Below are positions 36,518-45,646 of a stretch of DNA of 64,000 nucleotides, in pieces. The notes beneath the pieces are model-generated. The model ran no database searches. It saw only the letters and a list, made by a program, of their open reading frames with translations, and was not told the DNA's origin. Position 1 is the first letter of the stretch, and each line of letters starts with the position of its first letter. The stretch is from Ensifer aridi (GTDB taxonomy: Bacteria; Pseudomonadota; Alphaproteobacteria; Rhizobiales; Rhizobiaceae). The stretch lies in the NCBI RefSeq assembly GCF_002078505.1, contig NZ_LUAV01000022.1, positions 96,812-160,811 on the forward strand, read 5' to 3'. The position numbers and the translations under genes were made by a program.

Positions 36518-37306
36518 TCAGCTTGAAATGCGTTCCAACACTCGGGCCAGCGCCTGTTTAAGGGCGTCGGAGCCTCCCTTCCCGTCGAAATCCCGAAACA
36601 CCTGCTCGTTCAGGCCGCCCTTCGTGGCGAATTCGCGGCTGAGATCGATGAAATCGACTTTCGTGTCAGCCAGTAAGGCCGTCTCGGAGAGACCGGCGAA
36701 GAGGGGCGCAAGATAAGCGCGGCCCTTCTCCTCAGGCAAGCCGTTTTCCACGAGCCATTCCGTCGTGCGATGCATGATTCCGAAATATGTCGCCATCAGG
36801 GCGCTTGCAGCGGCAAGGAGGTCATATTCCGTCTTCGTCTCACATTCGACAGCACTGCCGAGCACGTTGAAGATCGCCGCGGTATCGGCGTCCGGTGGAT
36901 AGACGGCGGTAACACCCTTACGCCGCGTCACAAAGGGCAGTGGGATTGCTTGGGAAAGGCTTACGTGCGCATCGATCCAATCGAAAAGTGCTTCGCGGCT
37001 GGTCGCGGCGACGACGCTGATCACCTTCTGCCCATCGCGGAATTTTATCGGACGGATGACCTCTTCGGCGATCTGCGGGCGGATCGCCAGCACGACGGTG
37101 TCGCAGCCCTCGACGATCGCCTGATTGTCGCTGGAGACGAGCACCTGGGGAAAATCGGCCGCAAGCTTCGCCGAAATATGCGCGCTGCGCTGTGACACCA
37201 TAACGTGGGATACGGCGGCAGGTTTGATCAGCAGGCCGCGCACCATGGCGTCGGTGATCGCCCCGGTTCCGATGAACCCGATTCTCTCAGGCAGAGGCAT
37301 GGTCAC
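36518..37306 (-). CDS. ProC-like pyrroline carboxylate reductase family protein
   Basis: 262 aa. It begins with a Rossmann motif IGFIGTGAITDAM and has the shape of pyrroline-5-carboxylate reductase, including a C-terminal dimer domain with LFAGLSETALLA. In a hydroxyproline or proline catabolic cluster it might reduce a pyrroline carboxylate or serve as a related dehydrogenase. Its start overlaps the end of the GntR gene by 4 bases, so the two are co-expressed. Substrate is inferred. Confidence 0.8.
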   Translation of the reverse strand: MTMPLPERIGFIGTGAITDAMVRGLLIKPAAVSHVMVSQRSAHISAKLAADFPQVLVSSDNQAIVEGCDTVVLAIRPQIAEEVIRPIKFRDGQKVISVVAATSREALFDWIDAHVSLSQAIPLPFVTRRKGVTAVYPPDADTAAIFNVLGSAVECETKTEYDLLAAASALMATYFGIMHRTTEWLVENGLPEEKGRAYLAPLFAGLSETALLADTKVDFIDLSREFATKGGLNEQVFRDFDGKGGSDALKQALARVLERISS

Positions 37307-38022
37307 TCCGCGGCAGCTCGAGAACCAAGGGAAACGTCGGTCGTATAGTTTTCGCGCAAGAACCGGATGAAGTTGTCTTGAAACTGCCGCGTATGAGCAT
37401 GGGCAAGCTCGTCGGCGCGCTCGACGTCCTTCGCGCGAATCGCTTCGAGCATGAGGTCATGCTCGTCGGTCAGGAGATAACCGTCGCCGGTGCGCTCCAG
37501 GTACTCGAAATGCAGGTGCAGCATGCGCTGGCCCTGGTTCAGGAGCCGCTCATAGAAAGAGGCAAGATAGGGGTTCTTGCCGGCATAGGCGATTGCCATG
37601 TGGAACTGCTTGTTGGCCTCCGACATCTTCAGATGCACGTTTGTCTTCACCGCCGCCTCGAATTCCTTCTGGCGTTTGGCGATGATCTTCAGGTCCGCCT
37701 CTGTGCGCAGCGCCGCGGCAAGTCGCGTGTTCATGCGCTGGGCGACGTCAAGGGCTTCGACGTATTTCGGGAAGCTCGCCACCTCAATTGGCGCGACGAT
37801 CGTGCTGCGGTTCGAGAGAGTCACCACGAGGTCTTCGCCGGCCAGCCGGATCAGCGCCTCACGCACCGGTGAGCGCGACATGTCGAAGCGTTCCGCGAGT
37901 GTGGTCTCGTCGAGCAACTGGCCCGGCGGCAGGGTCAGCGCGAGGATCTCGCCCCGGAGCGTCTCGTAGACATTTTTCCAACCGGTGCCGCGCACCCGTT
38001 TCGATTCAAGTTCCTCAGACAC
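37303..38022 (-). CDS. GntR-family (FCD) regulator of the catabolic cluster
   Basis: 239 aa. The N-terminal winged HTH (residues ~15-80) contains DETTLAERFDMSRSPVREAL, and an FCD ligand domain follows with the metal/ligand residues in FHMAIAYAGKNPYL and HLHFEYL. It is divergent from the transporter gene, and repeats with TTGTCGACAG form lie between them. It probably represses the transport and catabolic operon until its substrate arrives, like HypR in Sinorhizobium hydroxyproline use; the inducer is inferred. Confidence 0.9.
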   Translation of the reverse strand: MSEELESKRVRGTGWKNVYETLRGEILALTLPPGQLLDETTLAERFDMSRSPVREALIRLAGEDLVVTLSNRSTIVAPIEVASFPKYVEALDVAQRMNTRLAAALRTEADLKIIAKRQKEFEAAVKTNVHLKMSEANKQFHMAIAYAGKNPYLASFYERLLNQGQRMLHLHFEYLERTGDGYLLTDEHDLMLEAIRAKDVERADELAHAHTRQFQDNFIRFLRENYTTDVSLGSRAAAE

Positions 38023-38094
38023 TTACGTCCCTTTTCGTCAGCGGCGGGCATTGGGCCAGAAAAATCAAGCCGTCATCAATCGTAAAATTTCCGC

Positions 38095-38149
38095 TTGACT
38101 TTGTCGACAGCGAGACGACATATTTTTGCCAGTCGACACGGAGCCGACA
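38095..38149 (+). promoter_or_regulatory. Promoter and candidate GntR operators
   Basis: TTGACT at 38095-38100 and CATATT at 38119-38124 (18-base spacer) read toward the binding-protein gene. Two similar direct repeats, TGTCGACAGCGAGACGACA (38102-38120) and AGTCGACACGGAGCCGACA (38131-38149), start 29 bases apart. The first fills the promoter spacer and contains TTGTCGACAG, the general form of a GntR/FadR-type operator. Confidence 0.5.
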
Positions 38150-38219
38150 AAAAGACTGCAAGAACGGCCGAAGCCGACGGGTGGAACCGCGCTTAAGGCG
38201 CTTAAGATGGGGAATGCAC

Positions 38220-39053
38220 ATGCTTTCGAAGATGATGACGTCCGCTCTGCGGGCGACGGCCGCGCTCGCCCTGGCGGCGGGTGTTTCGACCGCCACTGCC
38301 TCGGCTCAGACGGCAGAAGGCTATTGGCAGGGCGTTCAGAAATCCGGCACACTGCGCTGTGGCGCCGCCGTTGCCCCGCCTTATGTCATGCGCGATCCGG
38401 CCAGCGGCGAATATTCCGGCTTCTTCGCCGATCTCTGCCGGGAATTTGCTGACGTGCTGCAGGTGAAGCCCGAGTTCGTCGATACGACCTGGGATAACAT
38501 CGTCGCGGGCCTCCAGGCCGGCAAATGGGATCTCTCCCTGGCACTGAACCGCACGCCGGCGCGCGCCATGGCCGTGCAGTTCTCGATCCCGGCGATGGAG
38601 TACCAGATCTCGCTCGCCTACAACAAGGACAATCCGAAAATTCCGGCGGGCGCCACCTCAGTTGCCGATATCGACAAGGCAGACATAACGCTCGCCGTCA
38701 TGTCCGGCACGGCCCAGGACAAGGCGATCTCCGCCGCGGTCAAGACTGCGACGATCCTGCGCCTGCCGACCAATGACGAAACGCGTCTCGCCGTGGTCTC
38801 CCGTCGTGCCGACATTCTCGTCGATGCCTCAGACACCAACCAGTTGTTCACCCAGTCGAACCCGGATTGGGCGGTTGCGATGAATCCGACGCCGGCGCTC
38901 GCCAAGCAGGGCGTTGCCTTCGGCCTGCCGCATCAGCTTTCGGCCGCCGACGTTGAAGTGGTCAATATCTTCCTCGAAGAAAAGGTTGCAACCGGCCACG
39001 TCGAGGAACTGATCCGCAAGGCCGTCGACCAGGTTCTCAAGGCCAGCAACTAA
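38220..39053 (+). CDS. Amino acid ABC transporter, periplasmic binding protein
   Basis: 277 aa. A Sec signal peptide covers residues 1-~33 (hydrophobic ALRATAALALAAGV, cleavage after ASA). The mature part is a family 3 extracellular solute-binding protein: GTLRCGAAVAPPYV, YSGFFADLCREFAD, KWDLSLALNRTPARA. It should bind a polar amino acid or a hydroxyproline-like imino acid and deliver it to the permeases. The ATG at 38220 follows GGGGA; one codon pair upstream is an alternative. A hairpin follows the gene. Confidence 0.92.
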   Translation: MLSKMMTSALRATAALALAAGVSTATASAQTAEGYWQGVQKSGTLRCGAAVAPPYVMRDPASGEYSGFFADLCREFADVLQVKPEFVDTTWDNIVAGLQAGKWDLSLALNRTPARAMAVQFSIPAMEYQISLAYNKDNPKIPAGATSVADIDKADITLAVMSGTAQDKAISAAVKTATILRLPTNDETRLAVVSRRADILVDASDTNQLFTQSNPDWAVAMNPTPALAKQGVAFGLPHQLSAADVEVVNIFLEEKVATGHVEELIRKAVDQVLKASN

Positions 39054-39064
39054 GCCATGCCGGG

Positions 39065-39080
39065 GCCGCCGAAAGGCGGC
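39065..39080 (+). terminator. Stem-loop after binding-protein gene
   Basis: GCCGCC-GAAA-GGCGGC with a GAAA tetraloop between the binding-protein and ATPase genes; the stem can be extended by further G-C pairs. There is no U-run, so it is more likely an mRNA-stabilising or partial attenuator hairpin that keeps the binding protein in excess over the membrane parts. Confidence 0.5.
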
Positions 39081-39114
39081 TCCGTTCCCTGTCTTAAGGA
39101 GGAGAGTTGGGACG

Positions 39115-39885
39115 ATGTCGGATACCGCTGCGCTGGTCAAAATCGAGGGACTGCACAAGAGCTATGGCGGCGTCATAAAGGTGCTGCAGGGCCTGGATAT
39201 CGAGATGAAGGCTGGCGACCGTGTCGTCGTCATCGGCCCCTCCGGCGGTGGCAAGTCGACTCTTCTCAGGGTGCTGATGGGGCTCGAGCAAATCGACAGC
39301 GGATCGATCCTCTTCAGCGGTAAGCCCTACATCTCCGCAAACGGCTCCGGCAAGACCGTCATCGATGCCAAGGTCCGGCGCTCGATCGGCATGGTCTTCC
39401 AGCACTACACGCTGTTTCCGCATCTCGACGTGATCGGTAACCTGATCCTAGCACCGACGAAGGTGAGGGGCGAAAGCAAGGCGGTAGCTCGCGAACGGGC
39501 AATGGCGCTGCTCACCCGCTTTGGACTGGCGGCCAAGGCGAACGCCTATCCTGCCCAGCTCTCCGGTGGGCAAAAGCAGCGGGTGGCGATTGCCCGCGCA
39601 CTGATGCTCGATCCAAAACTGATGCTCTTCGACGAGGTGACGTCGGCGCTCGATCCCGAGCTCGTCGCCGAAGTCGAGCAGGTGATCTTGCAGCTCGCCC
39701 AGCAGCAGATGCCGATGGTCATCGTGACCCACGACATGTGGTTCGCGAAGAACATCGCCTCCCGAGTGATCTTCTGCGCCGGCGGCGTGGTCGTCGAGGA
39801 TGGTCCGCCGGAACAGGTGCTCGGCGATCCCAAGGAGGAGCGCACACGCGAATTCATCGAGCGCGTCTTCCACATCAAGCACTGA
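39115..39885 (+). CDS. Amino acid ABC transporter ATP-binding protein
   Basis: 256 aa. Walker A GPSGGGKST, Q-loop FQHYTLFPH, signature LSGGQKQR, Walker B LMLFDEVTSALD and the switch His in IVTHDM are all present. It powers uptake with the two permeases encoded next. Strong AAGGAGGAG-type site upstream; 12 bases to the next gene. Confidence 0.95.
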   Translation: MSDTAALVKIEGLHKSYGGVIKVLQGLDIEMKAGDRVVVIGPSGGGKSTLLRVLMGLEQIDSGSILFSGKPYISANGSGKTVIDAKVRRSIGMVFQHYTLFPHLDVIGNLILAPTKVRGESKAVARERAMALLTRFGLAAKANAYPAQLSGGQKQRVAIARALMLDPKLMLFDEVTSALDPELVAEVEQVILQLAQQQMPMVIVTHDMWFAKNIASRVIFCAGGVVVEDGPPEQVLGDPKEERTREFIERVFHIKH

Positions 39886-39897
39886 GGGAGCGACGTC

Positions 39898-40566
39898 ATG
39901 AACTACAGTTTCGACTTCGCATCCGTGTTTCGCAATTTCGGACCGCTGTGGGATGGTTTGCTCGTGACGATCCAGCTCACGATCGCGGCCAATGCCATTG
40001 GGCTGACGCTCGGCTTCCTGCTTGCATTGCTCGTGATGAGCCGCTGGGCAGTGATCCGGCTCCCGGTCACCCTCTTCATCGAATTCTTTCGCTGCACGCC
40101 GGCGATCATACAGATCGTCTGGTTCTTCTATTGCGTGCCCATACTGTTCAACGTGTTCCTCGGCTCGGTCACGATGGGCATCATGGCGCTTGGCCTCAAT
40201 CTCGCGGCCTTCAATGCCGAGGCCTATCGCGCCTCGATCCAGGCGGTTCCACGAGAGCAGCTGGATGCCGGTATAGCGCTCGGTCTCAACCCGTTCCAGC
40301 GCATCCTGTACATCGTCCTGCCGACCGCGGTCCGCAATTCGATCCCGGTCCTGCTGACCAACGGGATCGGTATCTTCCAGCAAAGCGCATTGGTCGCCAT
40401 CGTTGCGGTCCAGGACCTCATGTACCAGGGCAAGACGCTCGCCACGCAGACTTACCGCCCGATCGAGACCTTCACGATCATCGCGCTCGTCTATTTCGCC
40501 GTATCGTTCCCGGTCTCGCAGGTCGTCGGCTATCTGGAACGCCGCCGCGAAGCCATGGCGAGCTGA
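39898..40566 (+). CDS. Amino acid ABC transporter permease (HisM/GlnP type)
   Basis: 222 aa with about five membrane segments. EFFRCTPAIIQIVWFFY near the N-terminus and the cytoplasmic EAA-like loop (EAYRASIQAVPREQLDAGIALGLNPFQ) mark the His/Glu permease family. It pairs with the second permease to form the channel. 11 bases separate the two genes. Confidence 0.94.
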   Translation: MNYSFDFASVFRNFGPLWDGLLVTIQLTIAANAIGLTLGFLLALLVMSRWAVIRLPVTLFIEFFRCTPAIIQIVWFFYCVPILFNVFLGSVTMGIMALGLNLAAFNAEAYRASIQAVPREQLDAGIALGLNPFQRILYIVLPTAVRNSIPVLLTNGIGIFQQSALVAIVAVQDLMYQGKTLATQTYRPIETFTIIALVYFAVSFPVSQVVGYLERRREAMAS

Positions 40567-40577
40567 GGAGACCAACG

Positions 40578-41246
40578 ATGATGAGCTTCAACTTCGCGAT
40601 CGTGCTCAAATTCCAGGAGGCGCTCCTTCTCGGCCTCTGGACCACACTCAAGCTGACCCTGATCTGCATCGTGCTCGGCTGCGTTCTCGGGTTCCTACTG
40701 GCGCTTGCCCGCGCATCGAAAAGCGCCATCCTGCGGGGCGTTTCCGGCGTCTACGTAGAATTCTTCCGCGGCACGCCCGTGCTCGTGCAGTTGTTCTGGA
40801 TTTTTTTCTGCTTGCCGCTGATCCTCGGCGTTGAACTCTCCAACATGGCGTCGGGCATCATTGCCCTAACCCTCTACATGGGCGCGATTAGCAGCGAGAC
40901 CTTCCGCGCATCGCTGAAATCCGTAGGCCGCGAGCAACTGGACGCGTGTGTGGCGCTCGGGCTTTCTCCTTGGGTCCGGACGACGAGCGTCGTTCTTCCA
41001 CAGGCGGTGCTGCGCGCGGCGCCCACGCTGCTCTCCAATTGCGTCAGCCTCTTCAAGGAAAGTGCGCTTGTCTCGGCCGTCGGCATGGCGGACCTGATGT
41101 TCGTCGGCCAGAACATTTCCAACAACACGGCGCGGCCGGTCGAGGTGCTGACCGTCGTCGCGCTTATCTACTTCGTGATCGCCTTTCCGCTGACGCGTGC
41201 CGTCACGGTTGTCGAGCAACGCATTCTCAAGCGGCTGGCCGTGTGA
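40578..41246 (+). CDS. Amino acid ABC transporter permease, second subunit
   Basis: 222 aa, same family as the preceding permease: EFFRGTPVLVQLFWIFF, then ETFRASLKSVGREQLDACVALGLSPW as the EAA loop. GAGGAG precedes the ATG at 40578. Completes the four-component importer. Confidence 0.94.
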   Translation: MMSFNFAIVLKFQEALLLGLWTTLKLTLICIVLGCVLGFLLALARASKSAILRGVSGVYVEFFRGTPVLVQLFWIFFCLPLILGVELSNMASGIIALTLYMGAISSETFRASLKSVGREQLDACVALGLSPWVRTTSVVLPQAVLRAAPTLLSNCVSLFKESALVSAVGMADLMFVGQNISNNTARPVEVLTVVALIYFVIAFPLTRAVTVVEQRILKRLAV

Positions 41247-41283
41247 ACGCGCCAGTCACCCGAACCCCCGAACGGAGACCCTC

Positions 41284-42162
41284 ATGAAACTGTCAGGCGT
41301 CATGCCCGCACTCGTCACCCCCTTCGATGCCAAGGGCAAGATCGACTTCAAGGCATTCGAAAAGCTCATCGTCCATCTGCGCGAAGCTGGGGTTACAGGC
41401 TGGGTGCCGAATGGCTCGACCGGGGAATATTTCAGCCAGTCGGCGGAGGAGCGTCGCGAAGTGCTCCAGTTCGTCAAGGACTTTGCCAAGCCGGGTGAAA
41501 TTTTGATCGCCGGCACGAACGCACCTGCCACGCGCGAAGTCATCGAACAGACCGCCATGGCAAAGGAGATCGGCTACGACACGGTCCTGCTCGCGCCTCC
41601 CTTCTACACACGCCCGACCCAGGAAGAGCTCATCAAGCATTACGAGACCGTGCTTTCCGCTGTCGATGTCAATCTCGTGCTGTACAGCTATCCCGCAAAG
41701 GATGGTTCGGACATCAGCTTCGAACTGATGGATCATTTTGCCGACAACCCGCGCGTTATCGGCATCAAGGAAAGCTCCGGCGTGCTTCAACGCGCGATCG
41801 ACATCGCAAGCCGCTATGAGGGTAAGATCCAGCTCGTCAGTGGGTCGGACGACATCGCGCTCGACTTCATGTTCTGGGGCGCCGAAAGCTGGATCTGCGG
41901 CCCGTCCAACTGCATGGCCAAGGCCTGCTGCGATCTCGATCGCACCTACAAGTCGGGGGATTTGAACAAGGCCCGCGAGATGATGAAGACCCTCTACCGA
42001 GCGATGAATATCCTCGAATCCGGCAAGTTCGTCCAGAAGATCAAATATGGCTGCGGATTGCAGGGTCTGCCGGTCGGCGAATGCCGCGCGCCGCTTGGGT
42101 CGCTGACGGATGAGGAAAAGGCGGAGTTCCGAGCCGCCATGGAGCCGATCCTGAACTGGTAG
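41284..42162 (+). CDS. DapA-family lyase/deaminase, HypD-like candidate
   Basis: 292 aa, TIM-barrel dihydrodipicolinate synthase family. GSTGEYFSQSAEER binds the substrate carboxylate, the Schiff-base Lys is in VIGIKESSG, and the catalytic Tyr region reads LYSYPAKDG, slightly unlike the usual YNxP. With an amino acid oxidase and an aldehyde dehydrogenase beside it, the best guess is pyrroline-4-hydroxy-2-carboxylate deaminase, giving 2-oxoglutarate semialdehyde. Other keto-acid aldolases of the family are possible. Confidence 0.85.
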   Translation: MKLSGVMPALVTPFDAKGKIDFKAFEKLIVHLREAGVTGWVPNGSTGEYFSQSAEERREVLQFVKDFAKPGEILIAGTNAPATREVIEQTAMAKEIGYDTVLLAPPFYTRPTQEELIKHYETVLSAVDVNLVLYSYPAKDGSDISFELMDHFADNPRVIGIKESSGVLQRAIDIASRYEGKIQLVSGSDDIALDFMFWGAESWICGPSNCMAKACCDLDRTYKSGDLNKAREMMKTLYRAMNILESGKFVQKIKYGCGLQGLPVGECRAPLGSLTDEEKAEFRAAMEPILNW

Positions 42163-42225
42163 GCCGATATGACCGGGCGGAAGGCCGCTCGGCCACCTAT
42201 GAAGTTTGACGGGAGAGAACCCAGC

Positions 42226-43458
42226 ATGACCACCGTGGTTGTCGGGGCAGGCATTGTCGGCACTACCATCGCCTACGAGCTGAAAAAGCGCGGGCGGCGG
42301 GTGGTCCTGCTCGACAAGGGCGAGGTCGGGGGCGGTGCCTCGTACGGCAACATGGCCTCGATCGCCGTGACCGAATTCATGCCCGCATCGCGTCCGTCGA
42401 TCTGCAAGCAGATTCCGGGCTGGATGCTCGACCCGGAGGGACCGGTTCGGGTCCGGCCCGGTTACATGCCGAAGCTACTTCCCTGGTTCGCACGCTTCGT
42501 TGCGGCGTCTCGGCCAAGCAAGCTGCGTCAACTCGAAGCCGAGGGGGCGGTTCTTTGCAAGCGCGTCTATGACGACCTGCTGCCGCTGCTGCGCGAGACG
42601 GGACTGGAAGGTGAGCTGACGGAGGAGGGCTGCCTCTCGCTCTATAGCAACGAGGCGGAGTTCAGCGCCGACCGCGAGCATATCGAAATACTGGAGCGCT
42701 TCGACTTCCCGCACCGGCGGCTGACGGGCTCCGAGGCACGGGAACTGGAGCCGGAACTCTCCGACAGCATCGGTATCGCCGTGCTCTTCCCGCAGAACCG
42801 GAGCCTTCGCGACCCGTTCCGCCTTGTGCAGAGCCTTGGGCAGCGCTTCGCCGAGCTCGGCGGCGAATTTCGGCGCGGTGCGGTGGCCGGCTTCGACCGC
42901 TCCGACCGCATCTCTGCCGTCCGGATCGTCGGCGGTGATCCTATTGCTGCCGATGAGGTTGTGATCTGTGCGGGTGCACACAGTGGCATTCTGTCAAAAA
43001 TGCTGGGTGAGCCAATGCCGCTCGAGACGGAGCGCGGCTATCACACGCAGATTATGTCGCCCGGCATCTCCATGCGCCATTCGGTTATCTGGCCGGCCCG
43101 GGCCTTCATGGTCACACCGACGGCGGGCGGCATCCGCGTCGGCGGAACGGTCGAGATGGCGGGTCTCGATGCCGCACCCGACTATCGGCGGTCAAAGGTT
43201 ACTGTTCGGCGGGCGCAGACTGCGTTGCCCAACCTGCGCTGTGAGGATTTTTCCGAGTGGATGGGCCATCGCCCGGCCTTCCCGGATACCGTTCCGGTCA
43301 TGTCGGCTTCGGCAAAGACACCAGGGGTCTTCTACGCCACCGGTCACGGTCACTTGGGCGTCACCTATGCGGCGACCACCGCGCGGCTGATGGGTGATCT
43401 GATCACCGGCGCGACACCGCCCGTCGACATGCGTCCCTATCGCATCGACCGGTTTTGA
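42226..43458 (+). CDS. FAD-dependent D-amino acid oxidoreductase (DadA/HypO-like)
   Basis: 410 aa. It opens with the FAD motif VVVGAGIVGTTIAYELKKRG, and the C-terminal DAO domain has VFYATGHGHLGVTYAATTARL. This family oxidises D-amino or imino acids at the membrane; in this context cis-4-hydroxy-D-proline is a likely substrate. GGGAGAGAA precedes the ATG at 42226. Same operon as the DapA-family gene. Confidence 0.88.
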   Translation: MTTVVVGAGIVGTTIAYELKKRGRRVVLLDKGEVGGGASYGNMASIAVTEFMPASRPSICKQIPGWMLDPEGPVRVRPGYMPKLLPWFARFVAASRPSKLRQLEAEGAVLCKRVYDDLLPLLRETGLEGELTEEGCLSLYSNEAEFSADREHIEILERFDFPHRRLTGSEARELEPELSDSIGIAVLFPQNRSLRDPFRLVQSLGQRFAELGGEFRRGAVAGFDRSDRISAVRIVGGDPIAADEVVICAGAHSGILSKMLGEPMPLETERGYHTQIMSPGISMRHSVIWPARAFMVTPTAGGIRVGGTVEMAGLDAAPDYRRSKVTVRRAQTALPNLRCEDFSEWMGHRPAFPDTVPVMSASAKTPGVFYATGHGHLGVTYAATTARLMGDLITGATPPVDMRPYRIDRF

Positions 43459-43470
43459 AAGGAGTTCTCC

Positions 43471-44169
43471 ATGACCGATAAGGTTTGCCTGATCACCGGT
43501 GGCGGCAGAGGCATGGGCGCGGCCGTGGCGCGCGAAATGTATGCGCGTGGCTACAAGCTCGCTCTGATGTCGCCTTCGGAAAATTGTGAGACGCTGGCCG
43601 CAGAACTCGGCGGTGTCGCCCGCCGTGGGGTGGCGCAAAGCGCTGCTGATCTCAAGGGCATCGTCGATCTCGCCATCTCCACCTACGGCAGGATCGACGC
43701 TTTACTGAACCACACCGGCCATCCCCCAAAAGGCGACCTTCTCGAGATCACGGACGAAAACTGGGATCTCGCCAATGACATGATCGTCAAGTCGGTCATC
43801 AGGATGGCGCGGCTGGTGACACCGGTCATGGAGGTTCAGGGCGGCGGTTCGATCGTCAACATCACGACCTATGCGGCCTTCGAGCCGTCCTTGTGGTTCC
43901 CCGCTTCCTGCGTCTACAGGGCAGGGGTTTCCTCCTTTACCAAGCTCTATTCGGACCGTTACGGTCCGAAGAACATCCGCATGAACTGCCTCCTCCCCGG
44001 TTTCACCGACAGTCTCGATGTCGGCAAATTCGCAGATCTGACAGCGCTCAAGAGAATCGGCCGGGTCGAAGAACAGGCCAAGGCTGCGGCTTTCCTGCTC
44101 AGCGACGATTCCAGCTACATCACCGGCCAGAGCCTTCGGGTCGATGGCGGCCTAACGCGTCACATGTGA
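43471..44169 (+). CDS. Short-chain dehydrogenase/reductase, atypical active site
   Basis: 232 aa SDR: NAD(P) motif ITGGGRGMGAAVAREM, a Ser-containing strand (SIVNITTYAAF) and the C-terminal YITGQSLRVDGGLTRH. The YxxxK catalytic pair is not clear: the aligned position reads VYRAGVSSF. It may be a divergent or non-classical member. AAGGAG precedes the ATG; 7 bases to the aldehyde dehydrogenase gene. Substrate unknown. Confidence 0.85.
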   Translation: MTDKVCLITGGGRGMGAAVAREMYARGYKLALMSPSENCETLAAELGGVARRGVAQSAADLKGIVDLAISTYGRIDALLNHTGHPPKGDLLEITDENWDLANDMIVKSVIRMARLVTPVMEVQGGGSIVNITTYAAFEPSLWFPASCVYRAGVSSFTKLYSDRYGPKNIRMNCLLPGFTDSLDVGKFADLTALKRIGRVEEQAKAAAFLLSDDSSYITGQSLRVDGGLTRHM

Positions 44170-44176
44170 GGACACC

Positions 44177-45646
44177 ATGCAGAACAAGCTTTTCATCGAT
44201 GGCCAGTGGGTCGCTCCAGCCGACGGGGCCATGCTTCCAGTGATAGATCCGGCGACCGAGGAGGTTTTCCACCACATCGCGGCGGCCGGCGCTGCGGAAG
44301 CCGAGGCCGCCGTGAAGGCAGCCCGCGAGGCCTTCGATCACGGGCCCTGGCCGCGCCTTTCGGGCAAGGAGCGCGCAAAATATCTCCGCGCGATGGCGCA
44401 GGGTATTCGTGACCGTCTGCCCGAACTGGCGCGCCTGGAAACCCGCGACAACGGCAAGCCGTTGCCCGAGTCCGAATGGGACCTGACGGACGCCGCCGGC
44501 TGCTTTGACTTCTATGCCGACCTTGCCGAGGAGCTGGATGGCGAGGTCGAAGAGGTGAAACTTGCCGATGCGCGCTTCGTCTCGAAGGCCGTGCGCGAGC
44601 CTCTAGGCGTCGCCGTTGCCATCGTCCCTTGGAACTATCCGCTGTTGATGGCGTCGTGGAAAGTTGCGCCGGCGCTGGCCGCCGGCTGCACCATGATCCT
44701 GAAACCCGCCGAAACCACCTCGCTGACGGCGCTGGAGCTCGGCGTCATTGCCGAGGCGGTTGGCCTGCCGAAAGGCGTGCTGAACATCCTTTCGGGTAAA
44801 GGTTCTGTCGTCGGCCAGGCGCTGATCGAGCATCCCAGGGTGGATAAGGTCGCCTTCACCGGCTCAGGGCCGGTCGGCTCGCGCATCATGGCCGCCGGCG
44901 CGAAGGACATCAAGCGCATCAGCCTGGAACTCGGCGGCAAGTCGCCCTTCGTCGTCTTTGCCGACAGCGATATCGAGAAGGCCGTCGAATGGATCATGTT
45001 CGGCATTTTCTGGAACCAGGGCCAGGTCTGCTCGGCCACCTCTCGGGTTCTTGTGGAAGCTCCGCTCTATCCGCAGCTCTTGGAGCGGCTGGTCGAGGAA
45101 GCGGAAAAGATCAAGATCGGCAACGGCCTCGACACGGGCACGCTGCTCGGTCCGCTTGTCAATAAGAGCCAGTATGAGGACGTCCTTCGCCACATCCAAC
45201 GCGCCGCCGAACAGGGCGCGACTGTCGCCTGCGGCGGCAAGCATGAAGGTTTCGACAAGGGTTTCTGGGTCGCTCCGACGATTCTCACCGACATGGCACT
45301 CGACAGCGATGCCTGGGTGGAGGAGATCTTCGGCCCGGTCGTCTGCATCCGTCCGTTCGAGACCGAGGAGGAAGCGATCCGCCTTGCTAACGATTCCCGG
45401 TTCGGCCTTGCCGCCGCCGTCATGTCGGCTGACAATCAGCGCTGCGAGCGCGTCGCAGCCGCCTTCCGCGCCGGGATTGTCTGGATCAACTGCTCGCAGC
45501 CGACCTTCACCGAAGCGCCGTGGGGCGGCTACAAGCAGTCCGGGATCGGCCGGGAACTCGGCCGCTGGGGTCTCGACAACTATTTGGAGACGAAGCAGAT
45601 CACGCGTTTGGTCAGCGACGAGCCCTGGGGATGGTATCTGAAATGA
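44177..45646 (+). CDS. NAD(P) aldehyde dehydrogenase, HypH-like candidate
   Basis: 489 aa. The fold is complete: IVPWNYPLLMASWKVAPALA, FTGSGPVGSRI, the general base in LELGGKSP and the nucleophile Cys in NQGQVCSATSR. By sequence it resembles betaine-aldehyde/2-oxoglutarate semialdehyde dehydrogenases; by context it would make 2-oxoglutarate from the semialdehyde. Its stop overlaps the next start (ATGA). Confidence 0.9.
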   Translation: MQNKLFIDGQWVAPADGAMLPVIDPATEEVFHHIAAAGAAEAEAAVKAAREAFDHGPWPRLSGKERAKYLRAMAQGIRDRLPELARLETRDNGKPLPESEWDLTDAAGCFDFYADLAEELDGEVEEVKLADARFVSKAVREPLGVAVAIVPWNYPLLMASWKVAPALAAGCTMILKPAETTSLTALELGVIAEAVGLPKGVLNILSGKGSVVGQALIEHPRVDKVAFTGSGPVGSRIMAAGAKDIKRISLELGGKSPFVVFADSDIEKAVEWIMFGIFWNQGQVCSATSRVLVEAPLYPQLLERLVEEAEKIKIGNGLDTGTLLGPLVNKSQYEDVLRHIQRAAEQGATVACGGKHEGFDKGFWVAPTILTDMALDSDAWVEEIFGPVVCIRPFETEEEAIRLANDSRFGLAAAVMSADNQRCERVAAAFRAGIVWINCSQPTFTEAPWGGYKQSGIGRELGRWGLDNYLETKQITRLVSDEPWGWYLK

